The notes under the pieces are model-generated. The model was not told the origin of the DNA and ran no database searches. It worked only from the letters and a program-made list of their open reading frames with translations. Shown one piece after another: positions 25,273 to 33,903 of a DNA stretch of 44,335 nucleotides (the stretch's first letter is position 1; each line of letters begins with the position of its first letter). The position numbers and the translations under genes were made by a program. Origin of the DNA: an uncultured Bacteroidales bacterium (GTDB taxonomy: Bacteria > Bacteroidota > Bacteroidia > Bacteroidales > Muribaculaceae); contig UQMZ01000032.1 in the NCBI GenBank assembly GCA_900542185.1, forward strand, positions 1 through 44,335, written 5' to 3'.

Positions 25273-27480
25273 TCAGATTTTTTCGATTAGCAATACGCGG
25301 CTCGAGAACTCGTTCTTCCGTTCCTTGGCCACATCGTGTCGGTATGGAATGTCAAGGCCGTGATTCATAAGGAATGACCCGGAAAAGCATTTCCCTTCGA
25401 ATGGAAGCGGACTGTCGTCTATCCGGTTCAGTTCCGTGATTCTGTACACTGCGTCCCTGTCGAGTCCGTCCATTTTCACCACGGGGAGAATCTGCATCAC
25501 ATACACGTCCGTACGGTACCAGAATGCCACGGCACGATCCTTGTTTTCAGTCACATACATCAGCGAGGCCACGCCTCCCTCGTCGTATGGCGACCGCAGA
25601 CGGTACAGATCCCCTAACTGCACTATATCCCTGATCCGCTTATAATCGGATATCGCGTTGCGGCACACTTCATATTCCTCCTTGGTCATGTCCTTGGGCT
25701 GAAGCTCCACGCCGAGACGTCCGCTCATCGCCACGTCCGCGCGATATTTTATTGGCATGCTCCGCAGCGTCTGATGGTTGGGCGAGGCGCTGATGTGCGA
25801 GGCCATGGCCATGGCGGGATAAAAATGCGACGTGCCCCACTGGATGAATATGCGCTCCAGCGCATCCGTGTTGTCGCTGGTCCAGAACTCGTCGAAGTAT
25901 TTCAACACGCCCCAGTTCACACGTCCCCCGCCGCCGGCACACGCCTGGACAGTCAGGTCGGGATATTTCTCACGGATTCTTGACAGCACTTCCTCCAGGC
26001 CTCTGTGCCACGCTATGTTCAGATGACTTTGCCTGTCTTTGGGCAGATACTGTGATCCATGCTGATATATACCGCTGTTGCAGTCCCATTTCACATATTC
26101 TATCAATGGATTTTCCTTCAGTATCCTGTCAACCGTGGCCACTACATGGTCGCGCACCCAGGGATTGGAAAAATCAAGAACCACCTGCGCCCCTCCGCGA
26201 CCGGTTACCGGCTCGCGTCCCGCGGCCTTCACTATCCAGTCGGGATGCTTTTCATAGATTTCGCTCGATATGTCGGCCATCTCCGGCTCGAGCCATAATC
26301 CGAATCCTACGCCGGCTTTACGCGCGCTGTCGGTCAAAGCCTTAATGCCTCCGGGCAGCTTGACCCGGTCGCAGACCCAGTCGCCTAATGCAACACTTTC
26401 GTTGTCACGCCGATACTTGTCGCCGAACCATCCGTCGTCCATCACGAACAGTTCGCCGCCCAGAGAGGCTATGTCCCTCATCATGGCCGCCATCTTTGAC
26501 TGGCTGATGTCAAAATAAACCCCTTCCCAGCTGTTAAGCAATATCTTACGCGGTCTGTCGCCATGACACAACGAATGGAGTCTCCCCCATTTGTGAAAAT
26601 TCCTGCTTACTCCCCCTTTTCCCTCTGTGCTGTATGACAATGCAACACGAGGAGTCACGAACTTTTCGCCGGGGCTAAGCCGATAGCTTGCATTGTCCGG
26701 ATTGATACCCATCCGCAGACTATGATAGCGGCCGCCGTATGTGTCGATGTCGACCACGTAATTGCCGCTGTAACACAGTGCCGCGCCGATGGTGGCACCG
26801 TTCCTTTCGTCGGGCTTGCCGTCCAGCGACAGCATCAGTTCCGCGCGCGAGGTCTGCGAGTTCCTTACGCCGTCCTTGTTGCGTATACGCAGGGTTCCGC
26901 TGTGCAGCGGCTCCTCCACAAGACGCCCTTCCTGTCCCCACGCCCCTCCTTCGTGGCTTACCCAGACATCCCCTATATGAATCGGAAGACAAGCCGAGTC
27001 ATAACGGGTCAGGGTAATGTCCCCTTTCTCGCTATGGGTTATTTCAGTCCACGTCTCTATCACGTCACAGTCAGGATAACTCAGGAATCGGATATCCACG
27101 TTCACCGGGTATCTGTCATCCCGAGTCCTGACAGTGGTCAATGTCGATTTGTCCGTAGATTCCCGGGTCACGTCGGTCACAACAAGGCGGCTCGTCATGT
27201 TTCCGTCCGCATGGGTGATCCACAGGGTAGTCTCCTCGTCCGGATAGGTCCCGTACGCCCTGTATATTTTGGCGTACGGGATTCCCGCAGTCTTAATCGA
27301 CTGCATGTCCTCTCCGGTCACGGTGTTGCCATAGTACAGATATTCGGGTTCCTCCCCCTTGTTTACCTCCAGCACAAGCGCCGTGTTCGGCGTGTTCACG
27401 CTCACTTGTGCTGCGTCGGCACCCAACACACAACACAGCAGGACGTATGGCAACGTCCGGATCGACATCTTTCGGAGCAT
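25273..27480 (-). CDS. GH36 alpha-galactosidase
   Basis: A 735-aa exported glycosidase (signal peptide MLRKMSIRTLPYVLLCCVLGADAA). It has the GH36 layout: N-terminal beta-sandwich, (beta/alpha)8 barrel and C-terminal sheet. Signature motifs are LLNSWEGVYFDI, VMDDGWFG, GLWLEPEMA, the nucleophile D466 in EYVKWDCNSG, CAGGGGRVNWGVLKYFDEFWTSDNTD with acid/base D536, and IQWGTSHFYP. It releases terminal alpha-1,6- (or other) linked galactose from oligo- or polysaccharides by retention, probably in the periplasm. It is placed 10 bp after the 174-aa tailed protein and 7 bp before the GH97 fusion, in the same operon. Confidence 0.95.
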   Translation of the reverse strand: MLRKMSIRTLPYVLLCCVLGADAAQVSVNTPNTALVLEVNKGEEPEYLYYGNTVTGEDMQSIKTAGIPYAKIYRAYGTYPDEETTLWITHADGNMTSRLVVTDVTRESTDKSTLTTVRTRDDRYPVNVDIRFLSYPDCDVIETWTEITHSEKGDITLTRYDSACLPIHIGDVWVSHEGGAWGQEGRLVEEPLHSGTLRIRNKDGVRNSQTSRAELMLSLDGKPDERNGATIGAALCYSGNYVVDIDTYGGRYHSLRMGINPDNASYRLSPGEKFVTPRVALSYSTEGKGGVSRNFHKWGRLHSLCHGDRPRKILLNSWEGVYFDISQSKMAAMMRDIASLGGELFVMDDGWFGDKYRRDNESVALGDWVCDRVKLPGGIKALTDSARKAGVGFGLWLEPEMADISSEIYEKHPDWIVKAAGREPVTGRGGAQVVLDFSNPWVRDHVVATVDRILKENPLIEYVKWDCNSGIYQHGSQYLPKDRQSHLNIAWHRGLEEVLSRIREKYPDLTVQACAGGGGRVNWGVLKYFDEFWTSDNTDALERIFIQWGTSHFYPAMAMASHISASPNHQTLRSMPIKYRADVAMSGRLGVELQPKDMTKEEYEVCRNAISDYKRIRDIVQLGDLYRLRSPYDEGGVASLMYVTENKDRAVAFWYRTDVYVMQILPVVKMDGLDRDAVYRITELNRIDDSPLPFEGKCFSGSFLMNHGLDIPYRHDVAKERKNEFSSRVLLIEKI

Positions 27481-27490
27481 CTACAGAAAC

Positions 27491-28015
27491 TTATTTGCGT
27501 ATCTTGACAGCCTTTCCTCCGCGGAGCATCACATATATATTGCCCTTTTGCGGAACGGACACCTCGGCGCCGCTGAGATCGAAATAACGGGCAGCCGACG
27601 TATTGTCGCCCATGACGATAGATGTGGCGGAGCTTGTGTCGTTCTTAGTAGTGATCGTCACTTCCTTTCCGGCCACACACTGCACCGTCGCGGCTCCCTC
27701 GGTCACCGTTACGTCTTGGTCACCTATCTTTATCGAGACTATGGTATATCCTTCGTTGGCAGTCACTGTAAATTTAAGGTCCGTTTCGGGCACCTTGACG
27801 GTATTCACTCCATTCTGAAGGGTAACGGGCGACGATTCGCCGGCCGGAATTATCTTTACTGCCTCGGCATCGTTGAGAGTCACTTTCACCAGCAGTTTGC
27901 CGTCCACTACGACACCCCAGTCTTCTATATCGCCGTTGATATTCGCATTATCGGCTACGGCATTGACACTGAACAGTGACGAGCATAAGAGGAGAGTAAT
28001 AAAGAATTTTTTCAT
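27491..28015 (-). CDS. Small secreted protein with the shared C-terminal tail
   Basis: A 174-aa protein of unknown function. The signal peptide is MKKFFITLLLCSSLFSVNAVA. The middle (about 22-130) looks all-beta, with strands such as EDWGVVVDGKLLVKVTLND, LKFTVTANEGYTIVSIKIGDQDVTV and VAGKEVTITTKND. The last ~33 residues (RYFDLSGAEVSVPQKGNIYVML) match the tails of the C10 peptidase and the two choice-of-anchor proteins 15-24 kb away. It is inside the PUL operon, between the 822-aa lipoprotein (86-bp gap) and the GH36 gene. Possibly a small surface-displayed or secreted glycan-binding module; no direct evidence. Confidence 0.7.
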   Translation of the reverse strand: MKKFFITLLLCSSLFSVNAVADNANINGDIEDWGVVVDGKLLVKVTLNDAEAVKIIPAGESSPVTLQNGVNTVKVPETDLKFTVTANEGYTIVSIKIGDQDVTVTEGAATVQCVAGKEVTITTKNDTSSATSIVMGDNTSAARYFDLSGAEVSVPQKGNIYVMLRGGKAVKIRK

Positions 28016-28101
28016 AATGTTGATTTATGGGTTAATTTCTATAATATAGGCGACCGAACGCGCAAAATACACATTCGGCCTCCTGATAAGACATTGAGGT
28101 A

Positions 28102-30570
28102 TCAACGATACTCCAGCCATGTGGTGGCCACACACGGAGTGTCGGTCTTGAACCGTATCCAGCGTGCCTGGAACGAATCCGGGAATTTATATATGAATGA
28201 ATCGTCGGGATTCACCTCGAAATCGGCGTAATGCATCCAGTCGCCTTCGCCCGTAGGATCGGCCTCGACGGTGAATTTCACCATACGGTCGGATTTATGT
28301 GACAGATTCAGCGTCCGCCGGTCGTAGAAACCGATCAGATATGGCTCGGAATATTCCCCGGCGGAGACATGACGGTCCACCCAGGGACCGCCATTGCCCG
28401 TCGGCTTACCCAATTCCCATAAATCGTCGATCACGCCGGCCCAGAGTGAAAGCTTGCCGTCGTCCGACGTCACTATTCGCTGGTTGTCCGCATTGTCGGC
28501 ATTGCATCCCGACATGAGCAGCATTCCACGGTATGACGCATAATCGTTTATGCCGAGATTGTGGGACGCTATGGGGCGCACCTTGGCGAATCCGTCGGCA
28601 TTCTCGGCCGGCAGCTCGTAGAACGTGCCGTGCAGGTTCAGCAGGTCTCTTTCCGTCGAGACCTCACGACACACACGCATGGCATTCTGTCGTGTCGGCT
28701 CCGTAAAGGCCCGCGTTCCTAATGGCAGATGCCAGCGACGTCCCTTGTCGTCCGTGATCAGCACCGACCCGGGAGTGATCTCCATCCCTTCGGAACGGAT
28801 GGCGAGATTCTTACGGATATACGATGCCTTTTCCATGCTGTCACGTCTCTGCAGCAGCATGTCGCCGTCCAGATCATAATACGCGCTGCCGTCGGCCGTG
28901 TTGGCGGCCACGCCGAGTTTACGGCGGTTCTGGCTCAGGCACAACATCAGTCCTTCGGAATCATGCTTCTCGCCTATTTTCGACAGTCCGGCGAATATCG
29001 GTGACATTTCCTCGGTTCTCGTCTCCTTCGATGCGAAACTGAACACCACGCTACCCTTCGTGTCCTTGTCAGCGACGACGCGGATCCATTCACCCTTGTC
29101 AGCTGCGCTGAATTCCGCGAAACGCGAGTCGGATGCGGGTACGGTGACGGTCTTCAACACTTTGTCTTTGCCGTCGGCGCCCTTGGTCATGAACTGAAAC
29201 GTCACGGCCTCCTTGCCGTCGTTCCGGATCCATGCGCACCGTTTAGCCCAGGGTCCGAACAGAAAGGGATCGCTCGCCTCTCCGCTCTTTATATCTTCGT
29301 TAAGCCATACGGAGCCGGTCGCATTGGTCGGACCGAGTTCTGACACCTGTCCCGGATCAAGGAACCATAAGTTTGAGTTGCTCTGGCCCGGACCGGCTAT
29401 GTCGCCCTTTATCCTGCGTTTGTTCAGGAATTCCTTTTGCGCGGAGTCGTCGCATCCGAACACCAGACGGTCGTTCCACCGCGTGAAGTCGCCTATCACT
29501 TTCAGATATGCCGACAGGGGCATGATTCCCGTATCATTGTTCTTGCCGAATCTCTGCGGGAATTTCCAGAACATTCCGTGCATGGTCATCAGCATGAATG
29601 GATCGCTCTGCGTACCCACCTCGCGTATACGGGGCCATTCGGTGTTCCATCCGTGGGCGCCGTCGTACGAGTTGCTGGCCTTTGGCAGACGGTAGAAGCT
29701 CCATCCTCCGTTTTCCCTCACTCCGAGCAATACCGACTTATAGTCCCAGCCCAACGCATATATCGGGTCAGTGGCCGGCGACGGATTGCCGTATATTCCG
29801 CCGGGACCCGTCACCTCCGTGAACTGGTTGCGGCGTACAACCTTCCAGTTCTTGCCGTCCCATTCTGCAAGACAGCCGGACGGGATGTTGAATTTTTCCA
29901 GCGCTTCGGGGATGGCCTCGCCGTTGTTGGAGAACACCAGAACTCCCTGACCGCTGTACAGTCCCTTGCCGTGTGCTCCGGGCAACAGGTTGTTCTCTGG
30001 ATTCACGCCCGTGTCGTTGTGCACCCCCGTATTGGCGTCGGGATACAGCTCCTTATGCTTCAGTGTGTTTACATCCACCTCGTAGAAGCCTTCCTCCATC
30101 GTGGCGATGTACACCTTGTTGGCCGGATCGGTCAGATGCCGGGCCACGCCGGTATAGCGCCCCTGCGCGTCCTTGTACGACAGCGATCGGACGTTGCAGT
30201 CCTTGTCGATGAAGTACGGACCGATTATGAGCTGGTTGCTTTCCCGGTGGATCATTCTGTCTGCCGGGGTTCCTCCCACGCTTTCCGGACGTACCGTTAT
30301 CCCGAGGGTGTCGTCTATCTCATACAGCTTATCGCTCGACCCGAAAGGGAGGTGCGGGCCGTATGTGATCACCCACAGCTTTCCCTGCCAGGGCACTACG
30401 GCCCCTGTGCCGCATTCCCCTTCGTTGTTGTAATAAGCCAGATGAGGATACACGCCGCCGTACATCGGACGGCCTTCATCCTTGCCCTTGGCTCCGGCTC
30501 CCGCAGAGCATCCTCCGGTGAAGGTCAGCAACGCCGCCACACAGATGATGTTCCCTATCTTGAATTTCAT
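28102..30570 (-). CDS. Large lipoprotein of unknown function in the PUL
   Basis: An 822-aa lipoprotein; the lipobox is LTFTGGC with Cys21. I do not recognise a named family. The first ~420 residues contain propeller-like strands and short motifs such as VVPWQGKLWVITYGPH, LYEIDDTL, VYIATMEEGFYEVDVNTLKH, GCLAEWDGKNWKVVRRNQF and FTRWNDRLVFGCDD. The C-terminal ~90 residues (NLSHKSDRMVKFTVEADPTGEGDWMHYADFEV ... ARWIRFKTDTPCVATTWLEYR) resemble a discoidin-like carbohydrate-binding fold. Its place between GH30-like and GH36 genes in a susCD operon suggests a surface glycan-binding or polysaccharide-cleaving protein. No catalytic pair can be assigned by eye. Confidence 0.7.
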   Translation of the reverse strand: MKFKIGNIICVAALLTFTGGCSAGAGAKGKDEGRPMYGGVYPHLAYYNNEGECGTGAVVPWQGKLWVITYGPHLPFGSSDKLYEIDDTLGITVRPESVGGTPADRMIHRESNQLIIGPYFIDKDCNVRSLSYKDAQGRYTGVARHLTDPANKVYIATMEEGFYEVDVNTLKHKELYPDANTGVHNDTGVNPENNLLPGAHGKGLYSGQGVLVFSNNGEAIPEALEKFNIPSGCLAEWDGKNWKVVRRNQFTEVTGPGGIYGNPSPATDPIYALGWDYKSVLLGVRENGGWSFYRLPKASNSYDGAHGWNTEWPRIREVGTQSDPFMLMTMHGMFWKFPQRFGKNNDTGIMPLSAYLKVIGDFTRWNDRLVFGCDDSAQKEFLNKRRIKGDIAGPGQSNSNLWFLDPGQVSELGPTNATGSVWLNEDIKSGEASDPFLFGPWAKRCAWIRNDGKEAVTFQFMTKGADGKDKVLKTVTVPASDSRFAEFSAADKGEWIRVVADKDTKGSVVFSFASKETRTEEMSPIFAGLSKIGEKHDSEGLMLCLSQNRRKLGVAANTADGSAYYDLDGDMLLQRRDSMEKASYIRKNLAIRSEGMEITPGSVLITDDKGRRWHLPLGTRAFTEPTRQNAMRVCREVSTERDLLNLHGTFYELPAENADGFAKVRPIASHNLGINDYASYRGMLLMSGCNADNADNQRIVTSDDGKLSLWAGVIDDLWELGKPTGNGGPWVDRHVSAGEYSEPYLIGFYDRRTLNLSHKSDRMVKFTVEADPTGEGDWMHYADFEVNPDDSFIYKFPDSFQARWIRFKTDTPCVATTWLEYR

Positions 30571-30597
30571 ATTGTCTATGTTAGTAAGAATGCATTA

Positions 30598-32112
30598 TTA
30601 CTGCTCCACCCAGAACTCGATGCTCCAGGGTTTCAGTTTCGCGCTGAACGTTGCGGCACCGCCGTTGGAGCCCACTTCCACATCGCGGCCTTTCTTATCA
30701 TATCGGAAGCCCTTCATGTTCTTGGCTCCGTCCATGGTCACGTCAAACTCAAACCATTCATCCGAACGGTTGGTCAGCGCGAACACCAGCTTGCCCTGGG
30801 GCGTTTTCCATGCCATGATGCGGTTGTCGTGGCGTTCCTCGTCCTCCTGCACGTTGTAGCGGCGCGAATCCCACGCCATGTATTTCAGGAAGCCGGCCAG
30901 CGCGTTGAAGTTCTGCCAGTTGTAGGTCCAGTGTCCGTGCGCCAGGTCGGGATAGTCATGGCTCTGGTTGGCGTATGTGGGACGCCACACTCCGAGACCG
31001 AAACCGTCACGGTCCGTATGGTCGTCTATTCCTTTCAGGGCATGGAGCCAGAACCATTTCGGCGATTCCACGAAAGTCATCCAGTTCATGATGGACTGTG
31101 CGGTGTTGACCATGAACCATTCGTACGTATGTTCCGACATCTGATTGTTGAAATACTCGAACTCATTCTGATATATCGGCTTCCCCTGGCTGTTGGCCCT
31201 GTAGTTGTCGCGATTGTCCATCACAGCGTCGGAATCATCGCCGATGCGGTGGAACACCCATGCGTCCACGTACGGGAGCAGCTGCGGATTCTCCTGCCAC
31301 AGTTTCGGGCCGTAACTGCCGGCCTGTCCGCTGTTGGTGTCATAGATTATCTCTATGTCCGAATCAAGAGCCTTGATTTTCGGAGCCACCTTGCCGAACA
31401 CCTTCACCAACTGGTCCTCGGTATAATGGCAATGGGCATAACCCACGCTCTCGTACTGGCTTTCGTTCTGCAGGCCCCATGACGACACCTTGAATCCCTG
31501 GCTTTTCATGTATTTCACATCGTTCACCATCGCGTCGCCGAACTCTTCGAGAAAATCATCCTCGAAACTTTTCAGCGTTCCGTCGTTGAAGCTGCCGTTC
31601 GATTTCCAGTATGGAGCGGGCGACCAGTATTCCATCGAGATTCCCTCCACGCCGGCGTCTTTCATCAGCTGCACCAAGGTCTCGGCCTGTCCCTGCTTGC
31701 GTTCCGTGAAGTTCTTGCGGTCCGCGGTGAGGCCGCGGAACCATATTCCCATACCCACGCGCATATAGCGGAAGCCCTTCAGCATCTCATCGGCAAGACG
31801 TTTACGTTCCTCAGGCACCAGGTCCATCGGCACTCCGATCGGGCCGTTGTCGTCGTTCACGTCCGGAGCAGCGTTTATGTCGGACTGTATCTCGAATCCC
31901 AGTCCCTTTATCACCTGGCCGGGCTTGTCGGCAAGAAGTTTGAACGAACCCTTGGGCATAGTCTCGGGCATCGGATCGTCCGGATCGTCGGGTTCATCCG
32001 GCTTTTCTCCGGGTGTATGGTTGTATGTCAGGTATTTCTCGGAGCACGCTCCGAGCGCGGGCAGCATCAACGCGCCGGCTCCGATTATAATTGATTTTAC
32101 AGAAAGTCTCAT
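30598..32112 (-). CDS. GH30-like (clan GH-A) glycosidase lipoprotein
   Basis: A 504-aa lipoprotein with lipobox LGAC (Cys23) followed by an acidic linker (EKPDEPDDPDDP) that would hold the enzyme off the outer membrane. The (beta/alpha)8 domain starts near GLGFEIQSD. The acid/base is probably E217 in SSWGLQNESQY and the nucleophile E317 in PIYQNEFEY, the normal 4/7 clan-A spacing; FWLHALKGIDD follows. A small C-terminal beta domain (about 410-504, VFALTNRSDEWFEFDVTM ... PWSIEFWVEQ) fits GH30. It is an endo- or exo-acting enzyme on a beta-linked glycan; the subfamily cannot be told. It lies 78 bp after susD in the operon. Confidence 0.78.
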   Translation of the reverse strand: MRLSVKSIIIGAGALMLPALGACSEKYLTYNHTPGEKPDEPDDPDDPMPETMPKGSFKLLADKPGQVIKGLGFEIQSDINAAPDVNDDNGPIGVPMDLVPEERKRLADEMLKGFRYMRVGMGIWFRGLTADRKNFTERKQGQAETLVQLMKDAGVEGISMEYWSPAPYWKSNGSFNDGTLKSFEDDFLEEFGDAMVNDVKYMKSQGFKVSSWGLQNESQYESVGYAHCHYTEDQLVKVFGKVAPKIKALDSDIEIIYDTNSGQAGSYGPKLWQENPQLLPYVDAWVFHRIGDDSDAVMDNRDNYRANSQGKPIYQNEFEYFNNQMSEHTYEWFMVNTAQSIMNWMTFVESPKWFWLHALKGIDDHTDRDGFGLGVWRPTYANQSHDYPDLAHGHWTYNWQNFNALAGFLKYMAWDSRRYNVQEDEERHDNRIMAWKTPQGKLVFALTNRSDEWFEFDVTMDGAKNMKGFRYDKKGRDVEVGSNGGAATFSAKLKPWSIEFWVEQ

Positions 32113-32190
32113 ATAGTGTTGTTTCAGTTTGAAGTGTTGTGTAGTGATTCCGGAAGGCGCACGAACGCCTTCCTTATCAATAAGTATCGA

Positions 32191-33897
32191 TCAATAATTG
32201 TCGTTCTGACCCAGATAGGGATTCGTTATCACCTCCTGCGAAGGAATGGGCCAGAGATAGTTCTTCGAGGCGTCGAACTGGCGTTTGGTGATGATCTTGC
32301 AGTATCCCTTATCGTAAAGGGGTGAGAAATCGGCCACGCCGTCCTCGTCTATCTGCGGCACCTCGGGCCAGAACCAGAGGTTCTTGGCGATGATCTTCGA
32401 CACCAGGGCGTCTTTGTCAAGAAGTCCGTAATCCGGACGGTTCAGCACTTTCTCGGCCAGACGCCAGCGTATCAGGTCCATATAACGCTGTCCCTCGTAC
32501 GCAAGCTCCATGCGGCGTTCCACCCTGACGATGCGGCGCAGTTCGTTGCGGTCGGTGGTGGTGACGCGCGGGTAGGCCGAGCTGTTGGTGTAATCCGTCT
32601 TGTAAGCGCGGGCGCGGACCATGTTGATGGCGTCCAGCACGCTCTTGTCGATCTTGCCGGCCTCTATGCGGGCCTCGGCGTAGGTCAGCAGCACTTCGGC
32701 GTAACGGATGAACACATAGTCGTAGGCCACCTTGAAGCTGCCGTTGTTGATCCATGACTCGTCCACACCCTTCTTGCGCAGCAGGCCGTTGTACGAAGCG
32801 TACTGGCTGCCCGACTTGCAGTCCAGGTTGGTTATGTTCTTGCCCATAACAGAGCTATACACTTCGGTGGTGTTGGGGTTGGGATCGTACACCACACCGC
32901 AATGCTCGGTGCCGAATTCCACAATGGTCGCGGCACAGCGGGGGTCACGGTTCTTGAAGGGATTGTGCGGGTCGAACAGCGGGGACTCGTCTATCGGCAG
33001 TCCGTCGGTGCAGAGGAACGACGCGAACAGATCCCATGACGGATATTCGCTGGCATAACCGCCGCGGTTGCGGGGCGAGAAGCCCTGGATGTTGCCCTCG
33101 GAGTCAGTGACCATGTCCAGTTCCAGAGAGTAGGGCCAGGACAGGATGTTCTCGCTGGCGTGATGCGTGGTGGCCAGGAACAGTTCCGAGAAATCGGGAT
33201 AGAGCTGGTTGGCGCCGAGGTCCATGCAGTCCTTGGCTGCCTGTGCGGCGATGTCCCAGTCTTCGTTATACAGCGCATAGCGCGCCTTGAGGGCCAGTGC
33301 CGCCGACTTGGTAGCGAATTCCTGCGCCACGCCGTAGGTCAGCGGAAGGCTTTCGGCCGCCTTGTCATAGTCCTCGTACACATGTTCCATTATCTCGCTC
33401 TTGTCCGTGCGCCCCATCTTGAACGCCTCCTCGACGGTGATTTCCTTGTCCACCCACACCACGTCGCCGAAGCAGCTTGTCAGCAGTCCGTATTGCGTGG
33501 CGCGGACAAACAGCACCTGTGCCCTGTACAGTGCGGCCTTCTCCTCGGAGATTCCTATGGCCGCGGGGTCGTTGAGTTTGTCGAGCAGGATGTTGCAGCG
33601 CGCTATCGCCTTGTAGGCGTTGCGCCAGCGGATGCACACGTCCCACGACTCGCCGTTGAGCGTGGCGGCGGTGAAATCATTGAGGCGGTCGCGGCTCTGA
33701 TGGTCGTCGTTCCATTTCACGCCGTCGATGGGGAAAAAGTCGACTCGGTACAGACCGCTGATCGATGCCTTTATCTCCTCCTCATTCTGATACCAGGAGT
33801 CGCTCGAGCCGGTGTCCAGCGGATCAAGGTCAAGGTCGGCGCACGAGCCAAGCAGCAGTGCAGCTGCCACGAATATTGTTGTCTTCAGTATGTTCAT
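32191..33897 (-). CDS. SusD/RagB-family outer-membrane glycan-binding lipoprotein
   Basis: A 568-aa lipoprotein with lipobox LLGSC (Cys19) and the classic SusD N-terminus ADLDLDPLDTGSSDSWYQNEEEIKASISGLYR. TPR-like helices (RCNILLDKLND, ALKARYALYNEDWDIAAQAAKDCMDLG) follow, and the C-terminal half carries RYAEVLLTYAEARIEAGKID and ELRRIVRVERRMELAYEGQRYMDLIRW, diagnostic for RagB/SusD. It caps the SusC transporter on the cell surface and selects the glycan. It follows susC by 6 bp. Confidence 0.95.
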   Translation of the reverse strand: MNILKTTIFVAAALLLGSCADLDLDPLDTGSSDSWYQNEEEIKASISGLYRVDFFPIDGVKWNDDHQSRDRLNDFTAATLNGESWDVCIRWRNAYKAIARCNILLDKLNDPAAIGISEEKAALYRAQVLFVRATQYGLLTSCFGDVVWVDKEITVEEAFKMGRTDKSEIMEHVYEDYDKAAESLPLTYGVAQEFATKSAALALKARYALYNEDWDIAAQAAKDCMDLGANQLYPDFSELFLATTHHASENILSWPYSLELDMVTDSEGNIQGFSPRNRGGYASEYPSWDLFASFLCTDGLPIDESPLFDPHNPFKNRDPRCAATIVEFGTEHCGVVYDPNPNTTEVYSSVMGKNITNLDCKSGSQYASYNGLLRKKGVDESWINNGSFKVAYDYVFIRYAEVLLTYAEARIEAGKIDKSVLDAINMVRARAYKTDYTNSSAYPRVTTTDRNELRRIVRVERRMELAYEGQRYMDLIRWRLAEKVLNRPDYGLLDKDALVSKIIAKNLWFWPEVPQIDEDGVADFSPLYDKGYCKIITKRQFDASKNYLWPIPSQEVITNPYLGQNDNY

Positions 33898-33903
33898 GAT
33901 TGT

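Noticed and set aside
29437..31482. 681-aa plus-strand open frame across the unknown lipoprotein and GH30-like genes
   Set aside because: It spans two real minus-strand genes, has no domain signature, and is a product of GC-rich third positions.
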